Assembly: GCA_031267955.1 (NCBI GenBank)
Contig: JAIRYB010000227.1
Span: forward strand, 1 to 5,471
Length of the DNA: 5,471 bases
Direction: 5' to 3'
Source: Spirochaetaceae bacterium
GTDB lineage: Bacteria; Spirochaetota; Spirochaetia; Treponematales; Breznakiellaceae
The position numbers and the translations under genes are program-made. Every line of letters starts with the position of its first letter. Position 1 is the stretch's first letter. Below are positions 1-5,471 of the stretch, one piece after another. The notes beneath the pieces were generated by a model, which worked only from the letters and a program-made list of their open reading frames with translations, made no database searches and was not told the DNA's origin.

Positions 1-196
1 GTTACCGCCTCCTCCATCTGCACCCGGCCCGCGTTGGTTACCTGATCCACGGTAAAGCCCAGACTCCGCAGGGCGGCGGATATATCGTTAGCGTCGTTTA
101 CCGGGTTGCTGAGCCGGGTTTCTGCTGTGCCTGGACCGCCAACAGGGGGATAACCAGTAAGAACAGGATAAGCGGTAAGGATTTACGCGGAACCAT
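1..196 (-). pseudogene. Caspase-like (peptidase C14) exported protein, N-terminal part, frame broken, runs off left edge
   Basis: The ATG at 196 follows a good ribosome binding site and opens a 32-residue frame: a basic start (MVPRK), a leucine-rich hydrophobic core and an AVQAQQ cleavage region, a typical signal peptide. It stops at TAA (100-98). In another frame, open from 182 to the window edge, the same strand encodes TRLSNPVNDAND, then AALRSLGFTVD, then QMEEAV. This is the conserved early part of the bacterial caspase p20 domain, normally preceded by a strand of the form ALVIGNxxY. That strand is missing: only a few residues separate signal peptide and NPVNDAND, where about 13-15 more are expected. 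The simplest reading is an out-of-frame deletion (length 3n+1) near 120-136. The downstream frame has no start codon before the homologous part. Catalytic His and Cys would lie beyond the left edge. An assembly error or a non-functional allele would look the same. Family call fairly sure; inactivation inferred. Confidence 0.72.
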
Positions 197-223
197 AGAC
201 GCTCCTTTAGTAATAAATATAAT
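196..223 (+). promoter_or_regulatory. Candidate rightward promoter for the C1 peptidase gene, near-leaderless
   Basis: A perfect TATAAT (218-223) has TAGACG (196-201, 4 of 6 matches to TTGACA) upstream with a 16-bp spacer. Transcription would start around 230-231, 1-2 nt before the ATG at 232. That fits the absence of any Shine-Dalgarno sequence before this ATG. The -10 sits in an AT-only tract that includes the palindrome ATAATATTAT (219-228). Confidence 0.42.
202..208 (-). promoter_or_regulatory. Ribosome binding site of the caspase-like gene
   Basis: On the minus strand AAAGGAG lies 5 nt before the ATG at 196. It fixes the start of the signal-peptide frame, and shows that this reading frame, not the longer overlapping one, was the original translation start. 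It is one of the clearest Shine-Dalgarno sequences in the window, in contrast to the gene on the other side of the gap. Confidence 0.75.
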
Positions 224-244
224 ATTATTTTATGACCATACCAA
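216..244 (-). promoter_or_regulatory. Candidate leftward sigma-70-type promoter for the caspase-like gene
   Basis: Minus-strand TTGGTA (244-239, 4 of 6 matches to TTGACA) and TATATT (221-216) are separated by 17 bp. Transcription would begin near 209-210, just before the ribosome binding site. The -10 overlaps that of the opposing promoter, and the -35 falls within the first codons of the divergent protease gene. The area is so AT-rich that chance -10 matches are likely, so this is tentative. Confidence 0.35.
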
Positions 245-1656
245 AGGATTTTCCGCCTGTAAAGGCGTTGTTTTGCGCGGCGCTGCTGTGCCTGGCCGCC
301 ACGCTCCCGGCCCAGACATTTCCCCGGGGCGCGGTCCTTGACCCGGCCCTGTACGACAGCTTGCCGCAGAAAGCGGTCCAGGTCTCGCGGGCCTACGAAT
401 CCCTGCCCCACGCGGCCTCCCTCAAGCAGTACGCGCCCGCTCCGGGGGACCAGGGCAGCTACGGCACCTGTACCGCCTGGTCAAGCGCCTACGCCGCCCG
501 TACCATTCTGGAATCGGTCGCCCTGAACCGCCGGGACCGGCCGGCGAGTACCGCCGGCGTGTTCTCCCCGAATTTCGTGTACAAAAATATGTTTATCTTT
601 AACGGCCAGCCCGACGACCCCGGCGGGCAACGGGGCGCGGCGGTTTCCTGGGCTCTCAACTTTATGCGGGACAAGGGGCCGGTTAAGATGCTGGACCGGG
701 AAAAACGGTCGGACTTTAAGGCGATTCCCCTGTCCCTGTTCGCCAACAGCCGCTCCTACCCCATAGCCGGGTACGCCACGCTGTTCCGGTCGGATACCCA
801 AAACCCGGAAGTCAAAATCCAGATGGTAAAGAAAAGCCTCGCCGAATCCAAACCGGTGGTTATCGCCATGAACTGCCCGGATTCATTTTTTACGGCCCAC
901 GACGCATGGCGGCCCCCGAAAAGCCCGGCGGTGAATCACGGCGGCCACGCGATGTGCGTTGTCGGCTATGACGACGGGCGGTACAATGGAGCCTTTGAGA
1001 TTCAAAACAGTTGGGGGGAGAAGTGGGGGAACGGCGGTTACATCTGGATTCCCTACGATGTCTTTTCGGCCTTTACACGCGAGGCCTACGGCCTCAGCGA
1101 AAACCTGGGGAACTATCAGGCTGCGGTAACGTATGAGGGCTTTGCCAATGTTGAAGTGCGGGGCGGCCCTCCGATGGCGGTAGCCTTTCGGAACGGCTAT
1201 TACGAGGCCCTATCGCCTTACCAATCCGGAACGCGGTTCCGCTATCTTTTGGGGAATCGGGAAGCGGCATATCTCTACGCCTTTGCTGCCGACGATTCAG
1301 GCGCGGCCCCAACCCAGATTTTCCCGTCGCCGGGAGCTAACGTCTCTCCCCTGCTGGACTATTCGGAAAACCTTATCGCCTTTCCGGGGGAATTCGACTG
1401 GATACAGCTTGACGACCGGACGGGAACCGACTATCTGGTAGTCCTGTACTCCAAGCGGGCGCTGAATATCGCGGCTATCCGGGACGCCTTTGCCCGCGAG
1501 CGGGGTTCCTTCCCCGACCGGGTGGCCCGCGCCGTGGGGCCGGACTACATCCCGCCGTCCCAGGCCGAATACGAATCCAACCGGCTTTCGTTTACCGCGG
1601 TTTCGGCAAACCCCGACGCGGTTTTCGGCCTGCTCCTGGCGATACCGCACCGGTAG
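232..1656 (+). CDS. Secreted papain-family (C1) cysteine peptidase with C-terminal DUF4384-like region
   Basis: A 474-residue exported protease. Residues 1-28 form a signal peptide (hydrophobic core ALFCAALLCLAATL, cleavage near LPA-Q). The papain-like domain spans about 60-300 and has every expected active-site residue: oxyanion-hole Gln74 in GDQGS, nucleophile Cys80 in GTCTAW, catalytic His239 in GGHAMCVVGYDD, and Asn259 in QNSWGEKWG. There is no room for the roughly 100-residue inhibitory propeptide of eukaryotic papains: about 45 residues separate signal peptide and catalytic motif. Residues about 315-410 (FRYLLGNREAAYLYAF, a pro-rich IFPSPG turn, then YLVVLYS) resemble DUF4384, which also occurs at the C-terminus of bacterial caspase-like proteins. 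A tail to 474 follows, ending in IPHR. The protein probably acts in the periplasm, on the surface or outside the cell; its substrate is unknown. The ATG at 232 is chosen because it gives a full signal peptide, although no ribosome binding site precedes it. Peptidase call firm; DUF4384 call moderate. Confidence 0.9.
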   Translation: MTIPKDFPPVKALFCAALLCLAATLPAQTFPRGAVLDPALYDSLPQKAVQVSRAYESLPHAASLKQYAPAPGDQGSYGTCTAWSSAYAARTILESVALNRRDRPASTAGVFSPNFVYKNMFIFNGQPDDPGGQRGAAVSWALNFMRDKGPVKMLDREKRSDFKAIPLSLFANSRSYPIAGYATLFRSDTQNPEVKIQMVKKSLAESKPVVIAMNCPDSFFTAHDAWRPPKSPAVNHGGHAMCVVGYDDGRYNGAFEIQNSWGEKWGNGGYIWIPYDVFSAFTREAYGLSENLGNYQAAVTYEGFANVEVRGGPPMAVAFRNGYYEALSPYQSGTRFRYLLGNREAAYLYAFAADDSGAAPTQIFPSPGANVSPLLDYSENLIAFPGEFDWIQLDDRTGTDYLVVLYSKRALNIAAIRDAFARERGSFPDRVARAVGPDYIPPSQAEYESNRLSFTAVSANPDAVFGLLLAIPHR

Positions 1657-1664
1657 CATCACAC

Positions 1665-1706
1665 CCGGCGATAATACGCCGCCGGATACGCCCGAACTGG
1701 AGGGCG
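1665..1706 (+). terminator. GC-rich hairpins after the C1 peptidase stop, weak terminator candidate
   Basis: Nine bases after the stop codon CCGGCG (1665-1670) can pair with CGCCGG (1680-1685) across 9 nt, or CGGCG (1666-1670) with CGCCG (1677-1681) across ATAATA. A second short stem, CGCCC (1689-1693) with GGGCG (1702-1706), follows. Neither has the T-run of an intrinsic terminator. The remaining sequence to 1786 shows no gene or other clear signal. Confidence 0.25.
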
Positions 1707-1786
1707 GAAATTCCCGCGCGTATCCCGGTGTTTCCCGATAGGCAGGCAAGGTTTGTTCAAACGCGTTTTCTGTACTAAGCTGATCA

Positions 1787-2959
1787 ATGATGGCTTATTT
1801 CGCGCACGCGGACCTGGACGCGTTTTACGCATCGGTCGAACAGTTCGATCACCCCGAGTACCGGGGGAAACCTGTCATTGTAGGCGGGCTTCCCGGAGAC
1901 CGGCGCAGCGTGGTATCCACCGCCTCTTACGAAGCCCGGCAGTACGGCGTCCATTCCGCCATGCCCATTGCCCAGGCGGTAAAGCTCTGCCCCCGGGGCG
2001 TATACCTGCGGGGCAATATGGGGCGCTACCGGGAAAAATCGCGCGAGATCATGGATATCTTTGCGGATTTTTCCCCGACAGTGCAGCAGCTTTCCATAGA
2101 TGAGGCTTTCCTGGACATTACCGGGACGGAAGCCCTCTTTGGCCCTCCCCGGGAACTTGCCGAAAAACTCAAGTCCAAAGTTTTCCGGGATACCGGGCTT
2201 ACTGTTTCCGTAGGGCTTGCCTCGAACAAGTACATCGCGAAGATTGCCTCGGGCATATCAAAACCGGACGGGCTTTACGTCATTGAACCCGGCTCGGAAG
2301 AAAAGTTCATGCGCGGCCTCCCGGCGGCCAAAATATGGGGCGCGGGAAGCAAGACCCAGGAACTGTTCAGAAAACACGGCCTTGCAAGCTGCGACGACAT
2401 CTACCGGCTTTCCCCGGAGACGCTGCACTCGATCTTCGGCCAGGCTTTCGGCACTTTTTTGTACCGGGCCGTCCGCGGCGAAAGCGCCGAACTATTCGAC
2501 GACGGCCGGGGCTCGCATTCCATGAGCGCCGAACGTACCTTTGAGTACGATTTGTACGACGACTTTGCCATTGAAACCGAACTGTTTAATATTTGCCAGA
2601 CTGTCATGTGGCGGCTCCTTAACAGCCGCCTGCAAAGCCGCACAATTTCCGTTAAAATACGTTACGCCGATTTCTCCACCGAAATTGCCAGAGAAACTTT
2701 CGCCGAACCTGTCTGTACCCTCAACGTATTGTACGACCGCGTATCGGCCCTGTTCCGCCGGAAACACCGGAAGGGGAAAGGGGTCCGCTTGATCGGCGCG
2801 GGCCTTATGAATCTGGAAAATGTTTCCGCGCGCCAGGGGGAGCTGTTCAACGGGGAGGGCGAAAAAGAGCGGCGGCTGGAAGAGATGATCCTCGAGATCA
2901 ACCGGAAGTATCCGGACGCCGCCCTCAGGCGCGGGCGTTCCCTGCTCGCGGACGAGTGA
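1787..2959 (+). CDS. dinB: DNA polymerase IV (Y-family translesion polymerase)
   Basis: A 390-residue Y-family polymerase that copies past damaged bases at stalled forks, with low fidelity and clamp-dependent processivity. Palm motifs are intact: Asp9 in HADLDAFYASVE and Asp105-Glu106 in SIDEAF supply the metal-binding carboxylates, and Tyr14 is at the steric-gate position that excludes ribonucleotides. YEARQYGVHSAMP (48-60) is the conserved fingers segment. VGLASNKYIAKIAS (142-155) and the helix-hairpin-helix thumb around 175-199 (LPAAKIWGAGSKT) follow, then the little-finger domain to about 345. QGELF (350-354) matches the QxxLF clamp-binding consensus, followed by a 36-residue tail (LEEMILEINRKYPDAALRRG) of a kind common in this subfamily. 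Length is normal. Two ATG codons are in tandem (1787 and 1790); the second gives MAYFAHADLD. Neither has a recognisable ribosome binding site. No LexA-type operator was recognised upstream, so damage control cannot be claimed. It converges with recR. Confidence 0.95.
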   Translation: MMAYFAHADLDAFYASVEQFDHPEYRGKPVIVGGLPGDRRSVVSTASYEARQYGVHSAMPIAQAVKLCPRGVYLRGNMGRYREKSREIMDIFADFSPTVQQLSIDEAFLDITGTEALFGPPRELAEKLKSKVFRDTGLTVSVGLASNKYIAKIASGISKPDGLYVIEPGSEEKFMRGLPAAKIWGAGSKTQELFRKHGLASCDDIYRLSPETLHSIFGQAFGTFLYRAVRGESAELFDDGRGSHSMSAERTFEYDLYDDFAIETELFNICQTVMWRLLNSRLQSRTISVKIRYADFSTEIARETFAEPVCTLNVLYDRVSALFRRKHRKGKGVRLIGAGLMNLENVSARQGELFNGEGEKERRLEEMILEINRKYPDAALRRGRSLLADE

Positions 2960-2960
2960 T

Positions 2961-3001
2961 CCGGGCTGCCCGGCAAAGCCAGGGGCGAATCCGGCAGCCG
3001 G
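2961..3001. terminator. GC-rich inverted repeat between convergent dinB and recR
   Basis: GGCTGCC (2964-2970) pairs perfectly with GGCAGCC (2993-2999), and flanking CC/GG bases extend the stem with one bulge. It fills most of the 43-bp gap between the dinB stop and the recR stop, so it could stop transcription from either side. Neither strand has the T-run of a classical intrinsic terminator, and the 22-nt loop is long, so efficiency is uncertain. Confidence 0.4.
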
Positions 3002-3002
3002 T

Positions 3003-3602
3003 CTATAATCTTACCCGGCCGCGAAAACTGCGGGAAAGGGTAAGCCTGTCCGCGTATTCAAGATCGCCGCCTACCGGAAGCCCCGATGCGAGGCGGGTAA
3101 GTTCCACATCAAGGCCTTTAAGCAATTTTTGTATATAAAGGGAAGTAGTGTCCCCTTCGACCGTAGGGTTCAGGGCGAGTATTATTTCTTTTATCCCGCC
3201 GCCCTTGATACGGGCCAGCAGTTTTCCTATCGTAAGATCATTGGGGCCTATCCCTTCCAGAGGGGCGATAAGCCCGCCCAGAACGTGGAAGTACCCCCGG
3301 AACTCGCGGGATTCTTCTATTACGCGTATATCCTGGGGCCGCTCGACAACACAGATGAGCGCTGTATCCCGGCCCGGATCGGCGCAGATGGGGCAGGGAT
3401 CGCTTTCGGCAAAACTGCCGCAGCGGGAACAGCGCCTAATTGTCTGATGCAGGGACGATAACTGTTCCGCAAGCATATTGCTGTAACCGGGATCGGCATC
3501 AAGAATATAATAGGCCATGCGGGTCGCGCTTTTTTTGCCTATCCCCGGAAGTTTCGACAGTAATACTACCAGCCGGTCTATGGCGTTGATGCTGCCGCTC
3601 AT
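3003..3602 (-). CDS. recR: Recombination mediator RecR
   Basis: A 199-residue protein of the usual RecR length. With RecO and RecF it helps load RecA onto SSB-coated single-stranded gaps for recombinational repair. Domains in order: an N-terminal helix-hairpin-helix (about 12-34, LPGIGKKSATRMAYYIL); a four-cysteine zinc site (Cys58, Cys61, Cys70, Cys73 in CSRCGSFAESDPCPIC); a Toprim domain from about 81 (ALICVVERPQD with Glu87; NPTVEGDTTSLY at 145-156); and the conserved C-terminal segment LASGLPVGGDLEYAD (171-185). The start is supported by AAGGGA (3614-3609), 6 nt before the ATG. It is the last gene of the dnaX-ybaB-recR cluster, 28 bp after ybaB, with no sign of its own promoter. Lys23-Lys24-Ser25 is encoded through a run of seven A (3536-3530), a possible slippage site, but the frame is intact here. 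Confidence 0.97.
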   Translation of the reverse strand: MSGSINAIDRLVVLLSKLPGIGKKSATRMAYYILDADPGYSNMLAEQLSSLHQTIRRCSRCGSFAESDPCPICADPGRDTALICVVERPQDIRVIEESREFRGYFHVLGGLIAPLEGIGPNDLTIGKLLARIKGGGIKEIILALNPTVEGDTTSLYIQKLLKGLDVELTRLASGLPVGGDLEYADRLTLSRSFRGRVRL

Positions 3603-3630
3603 GGCGCGTCCCTTCTATCAAAACCGCATT

Positions 3631-3969
3631 TCATGAAGCGCCGGTAAAGCCGGGGAAACCCGGAAGGATTCCGTCGGGAAGGCCCGCCATGGCGCCTACT
3701 TCCCGGTTTACCGCTTCCTTTACTTTTTCCAGCCCGTTTGAAAACGCCGCGGCAATGAGATCCTGGAGCATGGGAATGTCCTGCGGATTCACCGCCTCAG
3801 GTTCCAGACGAAGCGAGATAACTTCCATCTTCCCGTTAAGCGTAACTTCGACCATGCCGCCCCCGGCGGAACCTGTAACAACGATATTCCCAAGTTTTTC
3901 CTGAAAACCGCCCATCTGCTCCTGGAGCTTCTGGGCGTTTTTAAGAATATCAAAAGGATTAATATTCAT
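3631..3969 (-). CDS. ybaB: YbaB/EbfC nucleoid-associated protein
   Basis: A 112-residue member of the YbaB/EbfC family, small dimeric DNA-binding proteins that coat or bend DNA; in Borrelia the homologue EbfC binds DNA and affects gene expression. The protein starts MNINPFDILKNAQKLQEQM, a charged helix, followed by the conserved sheet (VVTGSAGGGMVEVTLNGKMEVISLRLEP, given here in outline) and a helical part containing QDLIAAAFSNGLEKVKE. The tail is Gly/Pro-rich (PGFPGFTG). An ATG 45 nt further upstream would add 15 atypical residues and overlap dnaX. The start at 3969 is preferred because the family begins here and because GAGGGAG (3982-3976) lies 6 nt before it. That ribosome binding site is made by the last dnaX codons and the gap to the dnaX stop is 1 bp, so translation is probably coupled. 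Its place between dnaX and recR is widely conserved. Confidence 0.95.
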   Translation of the reverse strand: MNINPFDILKNAQKLQEQMGGFQEKLGNIVVTGSAGGGMVEVTLNGKMEVISLRLEPEAVNPQDIPMLQDLIAAAFSNGLEKVKEAVNREVGAMAGLPDGILPGFPGFTGAS

Positions 3970-3970
3970 C

Positions 3971-5419
3971 TCAATCTCCCTCGACCAGCGTTCCGTTAAA
4001 AACCTGGCGCACAACTTCTACCTGGGGCGGAACGGCCCCGTTTTCATGCTGACCGGCAGCGGGCGGCGTTTCAGGCCCGTTGTACGGCGGTTCGGGAAAC
4101 GCGTCCGCATCTTCATGCGCAGCGGGCTTCTGGGTACGGGCGGCAAGGTGGCGCTGGAATTCCTCCGCCAGGCTGCCCGGCTCCGGATATCCCGGCTTGC
4201 CGGAAATTTCCCGCACCGCCCCGGTACTGCCGCCGGCCTCCGGCGGAGCGGGGCTGCCCGCAGCTGGCGCCGCGCCTGTTCCCAGAGAACGCCGCAGGCC
4301 CGCCACTGTTTCCCGCAGTTCGGCCGGCGAAACCCAACGGTCAAGCCACGACAGTTTTGATACAGCCGTTTCAAGTTCAAAACGGGGGGAAACCGAATAA
4401 CGTATGTCCCGGTAAAGGTTGAGGAGCAGATCCAGCGCCCGCTCCAGGTGGACAGAATCGAGCCTGTCCAGCACGGCCTGGGGGAAACGGCCGGGCGCGT
4501 AACCTAAAAGCGATTCCCGGGTAATTCCGTTTTTCAGGAGCAGGAGGCTCCGGTAGTAACCGGCTAAATCGATTACGAATTGCTCGATGGCCACCCCACC
4601 GTCAAGAAGCTCGTCCACCAGCGCGAAAGACGCCGCAGTATCGTTGGCAGCGCAGGCTTCGGCGAGCGCGTTGAGCTTGTCAAATCCCACAAGCCCCAGC
4701 TTTTCCCGGATAAGCGCCGCCCGGATATTCCCCCCGGAAAAAGACGCCACCTGGTCAAAAAGCGTGTACGCGTCCCGCAGACTCCCGGTGGATTCCCTGG
4801 CAATCCAGAAAAGCGCCTCGTCCTCCGCGATGATGCCCAATTCCGCGCAGGTCTCCTTCAGAATCTCCGCGATGGTCTCGACGGGGATCAGACGGAACGA
4901 AAACTGCTGGCACCGGCTTTTAATCGTAGCCGGTACTTTGTGGAGTTCCGTGGTCGCGAAGATAAACACAATGTAGGGCGGCGGCTCCTCGATGGTTTTA
5001 AGCAGGGCGTTAAACGCGCTGTTGGAGAGCATGTGGACTTCGTCGATAATGTAGATCTTGTAGCGCCCCGCGTTGGGCGGGAAAAGCACCTCGTCCCTAA
5101 TCTGCCTGACATCGTTTACCGAAGTGTTAGACGCCCCGTCGATCTCGATAATGTCCAGGCTCGCGCCCCGGCTGATCTCCTGGCAGCTGGAACAGACACC
5201 GCAGGGCGAGGGGGTAGGACCCTTCTCGCAGTTCAGCGACCGGGCCAGAATCCTCGCCGCGCTGGTCTTCCCGCAGCCCCGGGGCCCGGAAAAAAGGTAC
5301 GCGTGGGCAATACGCCCGGTCTCTATCGAACTTTTCAGGGTGGAGGCCACAAAATCCTGCCCTACAAGCTCGTCGAAAACCTTCGGCCGCCGCCTGGTCG
5401 CGGTCACTTCATACGCCAT
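3971..5419 (-). CDS. dnaX: DNA polymerase III clamp-loader subunit DnaX (gamma/tau)
   Basis: The 482-residue ATPase of the clamp loader, which opens the beta clamp and places it on primed DNA at the fork. The AAA+ features are complete: Walker A GPRGCGKTS (45-53), a four-cysteine zinc module (Cys64, Cys73, Cys76, Cys79), Walker B YIIDEVH (123-129), sensor 1 FATTE (154-158), the SRC motif (168-170) with its arginine finger, and sensor 2 GSLRD (212-216). The helical collar domain runs to about 365. After it comes a low-complexity linker rich in Ala, Pro, Gly and Glu (about 380-465) and a short end, VVRQVFNGTLVEGD. This is much shorter than E. coli tau (643 residues) and nearer to gamma (431), so the polymerase-binding region may be reduced or divergent. 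No A-rich slippery site was found that would produce two products by frameshifting. The ATG at 5419 begins the conserved MAYEVTATRRRPKVFDELVGQ-type start (first 20 residues or so). First gene of the cluster. Confidence 0.96.
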   Translation of the reverse strand: MAYEVTATRRRPKVFDELVGQDFVASTLKSSIETGRIAHAYLFSGPRGCGKTSAARILARSLNCEKGPTPSPCGVCSSCQEISRGASLDIIEIDGASNTSVNDVRQIRDEVLFPPNAGRYKIYIIDEVHMLSNSAFNALLKTIEEPPPYIVFIFATTELHKVPATIKSRCQQFSFRLIPVETIAEILKETCAELGIIAEDEALFWIARESTGSLRDAYTLFDQVASFSGGNIRAALIREKLGLVGFDKLNALAEACAANDTAASFALVDELLDGGVAIEQFVIDLAGYYRSLLLLKNGITRESLLGYAPGRFPQAVLDRLDSVHLERALDLLLNLYRDIRYSVSPRFELETAVSKLSWLDRWVSPAELRETVAGLRRSLGTGAAPAAGSPAPPEAGGSTGAVREISGKPGYPEPGSLAEEFQRHLAARTQKPAAHEDADAFPEPPYNGPETPPAAGQHENGAVPPQVEVVRQVFNGTLVEGD

Positions 5420-5425
5420 AGGATC

Positions 5426-5454
5426 AGTATACCAGTTTTAGGAAGGGCTGGTAA
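5426..5454 (-). promoter_or_regulatory. Candidate extended -10 promoter of dnaX-ybaB-recR, leaderless
   Basis: Minus-strand TATACT (5431-5426) is preceded by TG one base earlier (extended -10) and by TTACCA (5454-5449, 4 of 6 matches to TTGACA) with a 17-bp spacer. Transcription would start at about 5419-5420, on or next to the A of the dnaX ATG. No Shine-Dalgarno sequence exists between the -10 and the ATG, which agrees with a leaderless mRNA. Confidence 0.5.
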
Positions 5455-5471
5455 AGGCTATAGTTTGATTG

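Noticed and set aside
88..411. 107-residue minus-strand reading frame spanning the divergent gap
   Set aside because: It crosses the AT-rich promoter region and the start of the C1 peptidase, has no family resemblance, and competes with the signal-peptide frame that has the real ribosome binding site.
1297..1749. 150-residue minus-strand reading frame opposite the C1 peptidase 3' end
   Set aside because: GC-rich antisense shadow of a well-supported gene, with low-complexity composition and no recognisable domain.
1751..1762. GTTT-GTTC-AAAC inverted repeat upstream of dinB as a LexA-type SOS box
   Set aside because: It does not fit the CTGT-N8-ACAG or CGAAC-N4-GTTCG operators and many treponemes lack a recognisable LexA, so there is no basis for the claim.
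1753..2103. 116-residue plus-strand frame starting at TTG ahead of dinB
   Set aside because: It overlaps the conserved N-terminus of dinB in another frame and its Arg/Pro/Gly-rich product is typical of shadow frames in GC-rich DNA.
3970..4014. Longer ybaB start (extra 15 residues) overlapping dnaX
   Set aside because: The added residues are not family-like and the start at 3969 has a correctly spaced ribosome binding site.
4520..4535. A5 run in dnaX as a gamma/tau frameshift site
   Set aside because: Only five A followed by CGG; it lies inside the collar domain and does not match the A-AAA-AAG slippery sequence.
5073..5441. 122-residue plus-strand frame antisense to the dnaX 5' end
   Set aside because: It lies opposite the strongly conserved Walker and zinc motifs of DnaX and runs into the dnaX promoter; no independent support.
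5420..5471. Small SRP RNA or tRNA upstream of dnaX, as seen in some bacteria
   Set aside because: Only 52 bp remain before the window edge and they hold a promoter-like sequence, with no tetraloop or cloverleaf structure.

Overview
The window is GC-rich bacterial chromosome with short intergenic gaps. It carries two unrelated blocks. The organism looks like a spirochaete, most plausibly a treponeme-type lineage such as those found in animal or termite guts. This rests on the pairing of a secreted papain-like protease that ends in a DUF4384-like region with an exported caspase-like protein, and on the general look of the DnaX, RecR and DinB proteins. It is an inference from family resemblance; no rRNA or other decisive marker is present.

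Left block (1-1656): two genes for exported proteins diverge from a 35-bp AT-rich gap. Leftward, running off the window edge, is the N-terminal part of a caspase-like (peptidase C14) protein. It has a good ribosome binding site and signal peptide, but the reading frame is broken and the conserved first strand of the fold (ALVIGN-type) is absent, so it is called a pseudogene or a sequence error. Rightward is an intact secreted papain-family (C1) cysteine peptidase of 474 residues with a C-terminal DUF4384-like region. The gap holds two overlapping candidate promoters. The rightward one would make an almost leaderless mRNA.

Right block (1787-5471): DNA replication and repair genes. dinB (DNA polymerase IV) reads rightward and converges on a leftward dnaX-ybaB-recR cluster, an arrangement conserved in many bacteria. 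dnaX encodes the clamp-loader ATPase, ybaB a small nucleoid-associated protein and recR the recombination mediator. The dnaX stop and ybaB start are 1 bp apart, and the ybaB ribosome binding site lies in the last dnaX codons, so the pair is probably translationally coupled. recR follows after 28 bp. The dnaX start also has a well-formed extended -10 element directly upstream and no ribosome binding site, again suggesting a leaderless transcript. A GC-rich inverted repeat sits between the convergent dinB and recR ends.

Functionally, DinB (translesion synthesis), RecR (gap repair with RecF/RecO) and DnaX (loading the clamp that DinB uses) all act at stalled or damaged replication forks. The two proteases are exported and unrelated to that role. 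No RNA genes, insertion sequences, CRISPR arrays or phage genes were seen, and no gene-free stretch exceeds about 130 bp. The most unusual point is the broken caspase-like gene beside an intact protease. I see no convincing evidence of a wholly new system.
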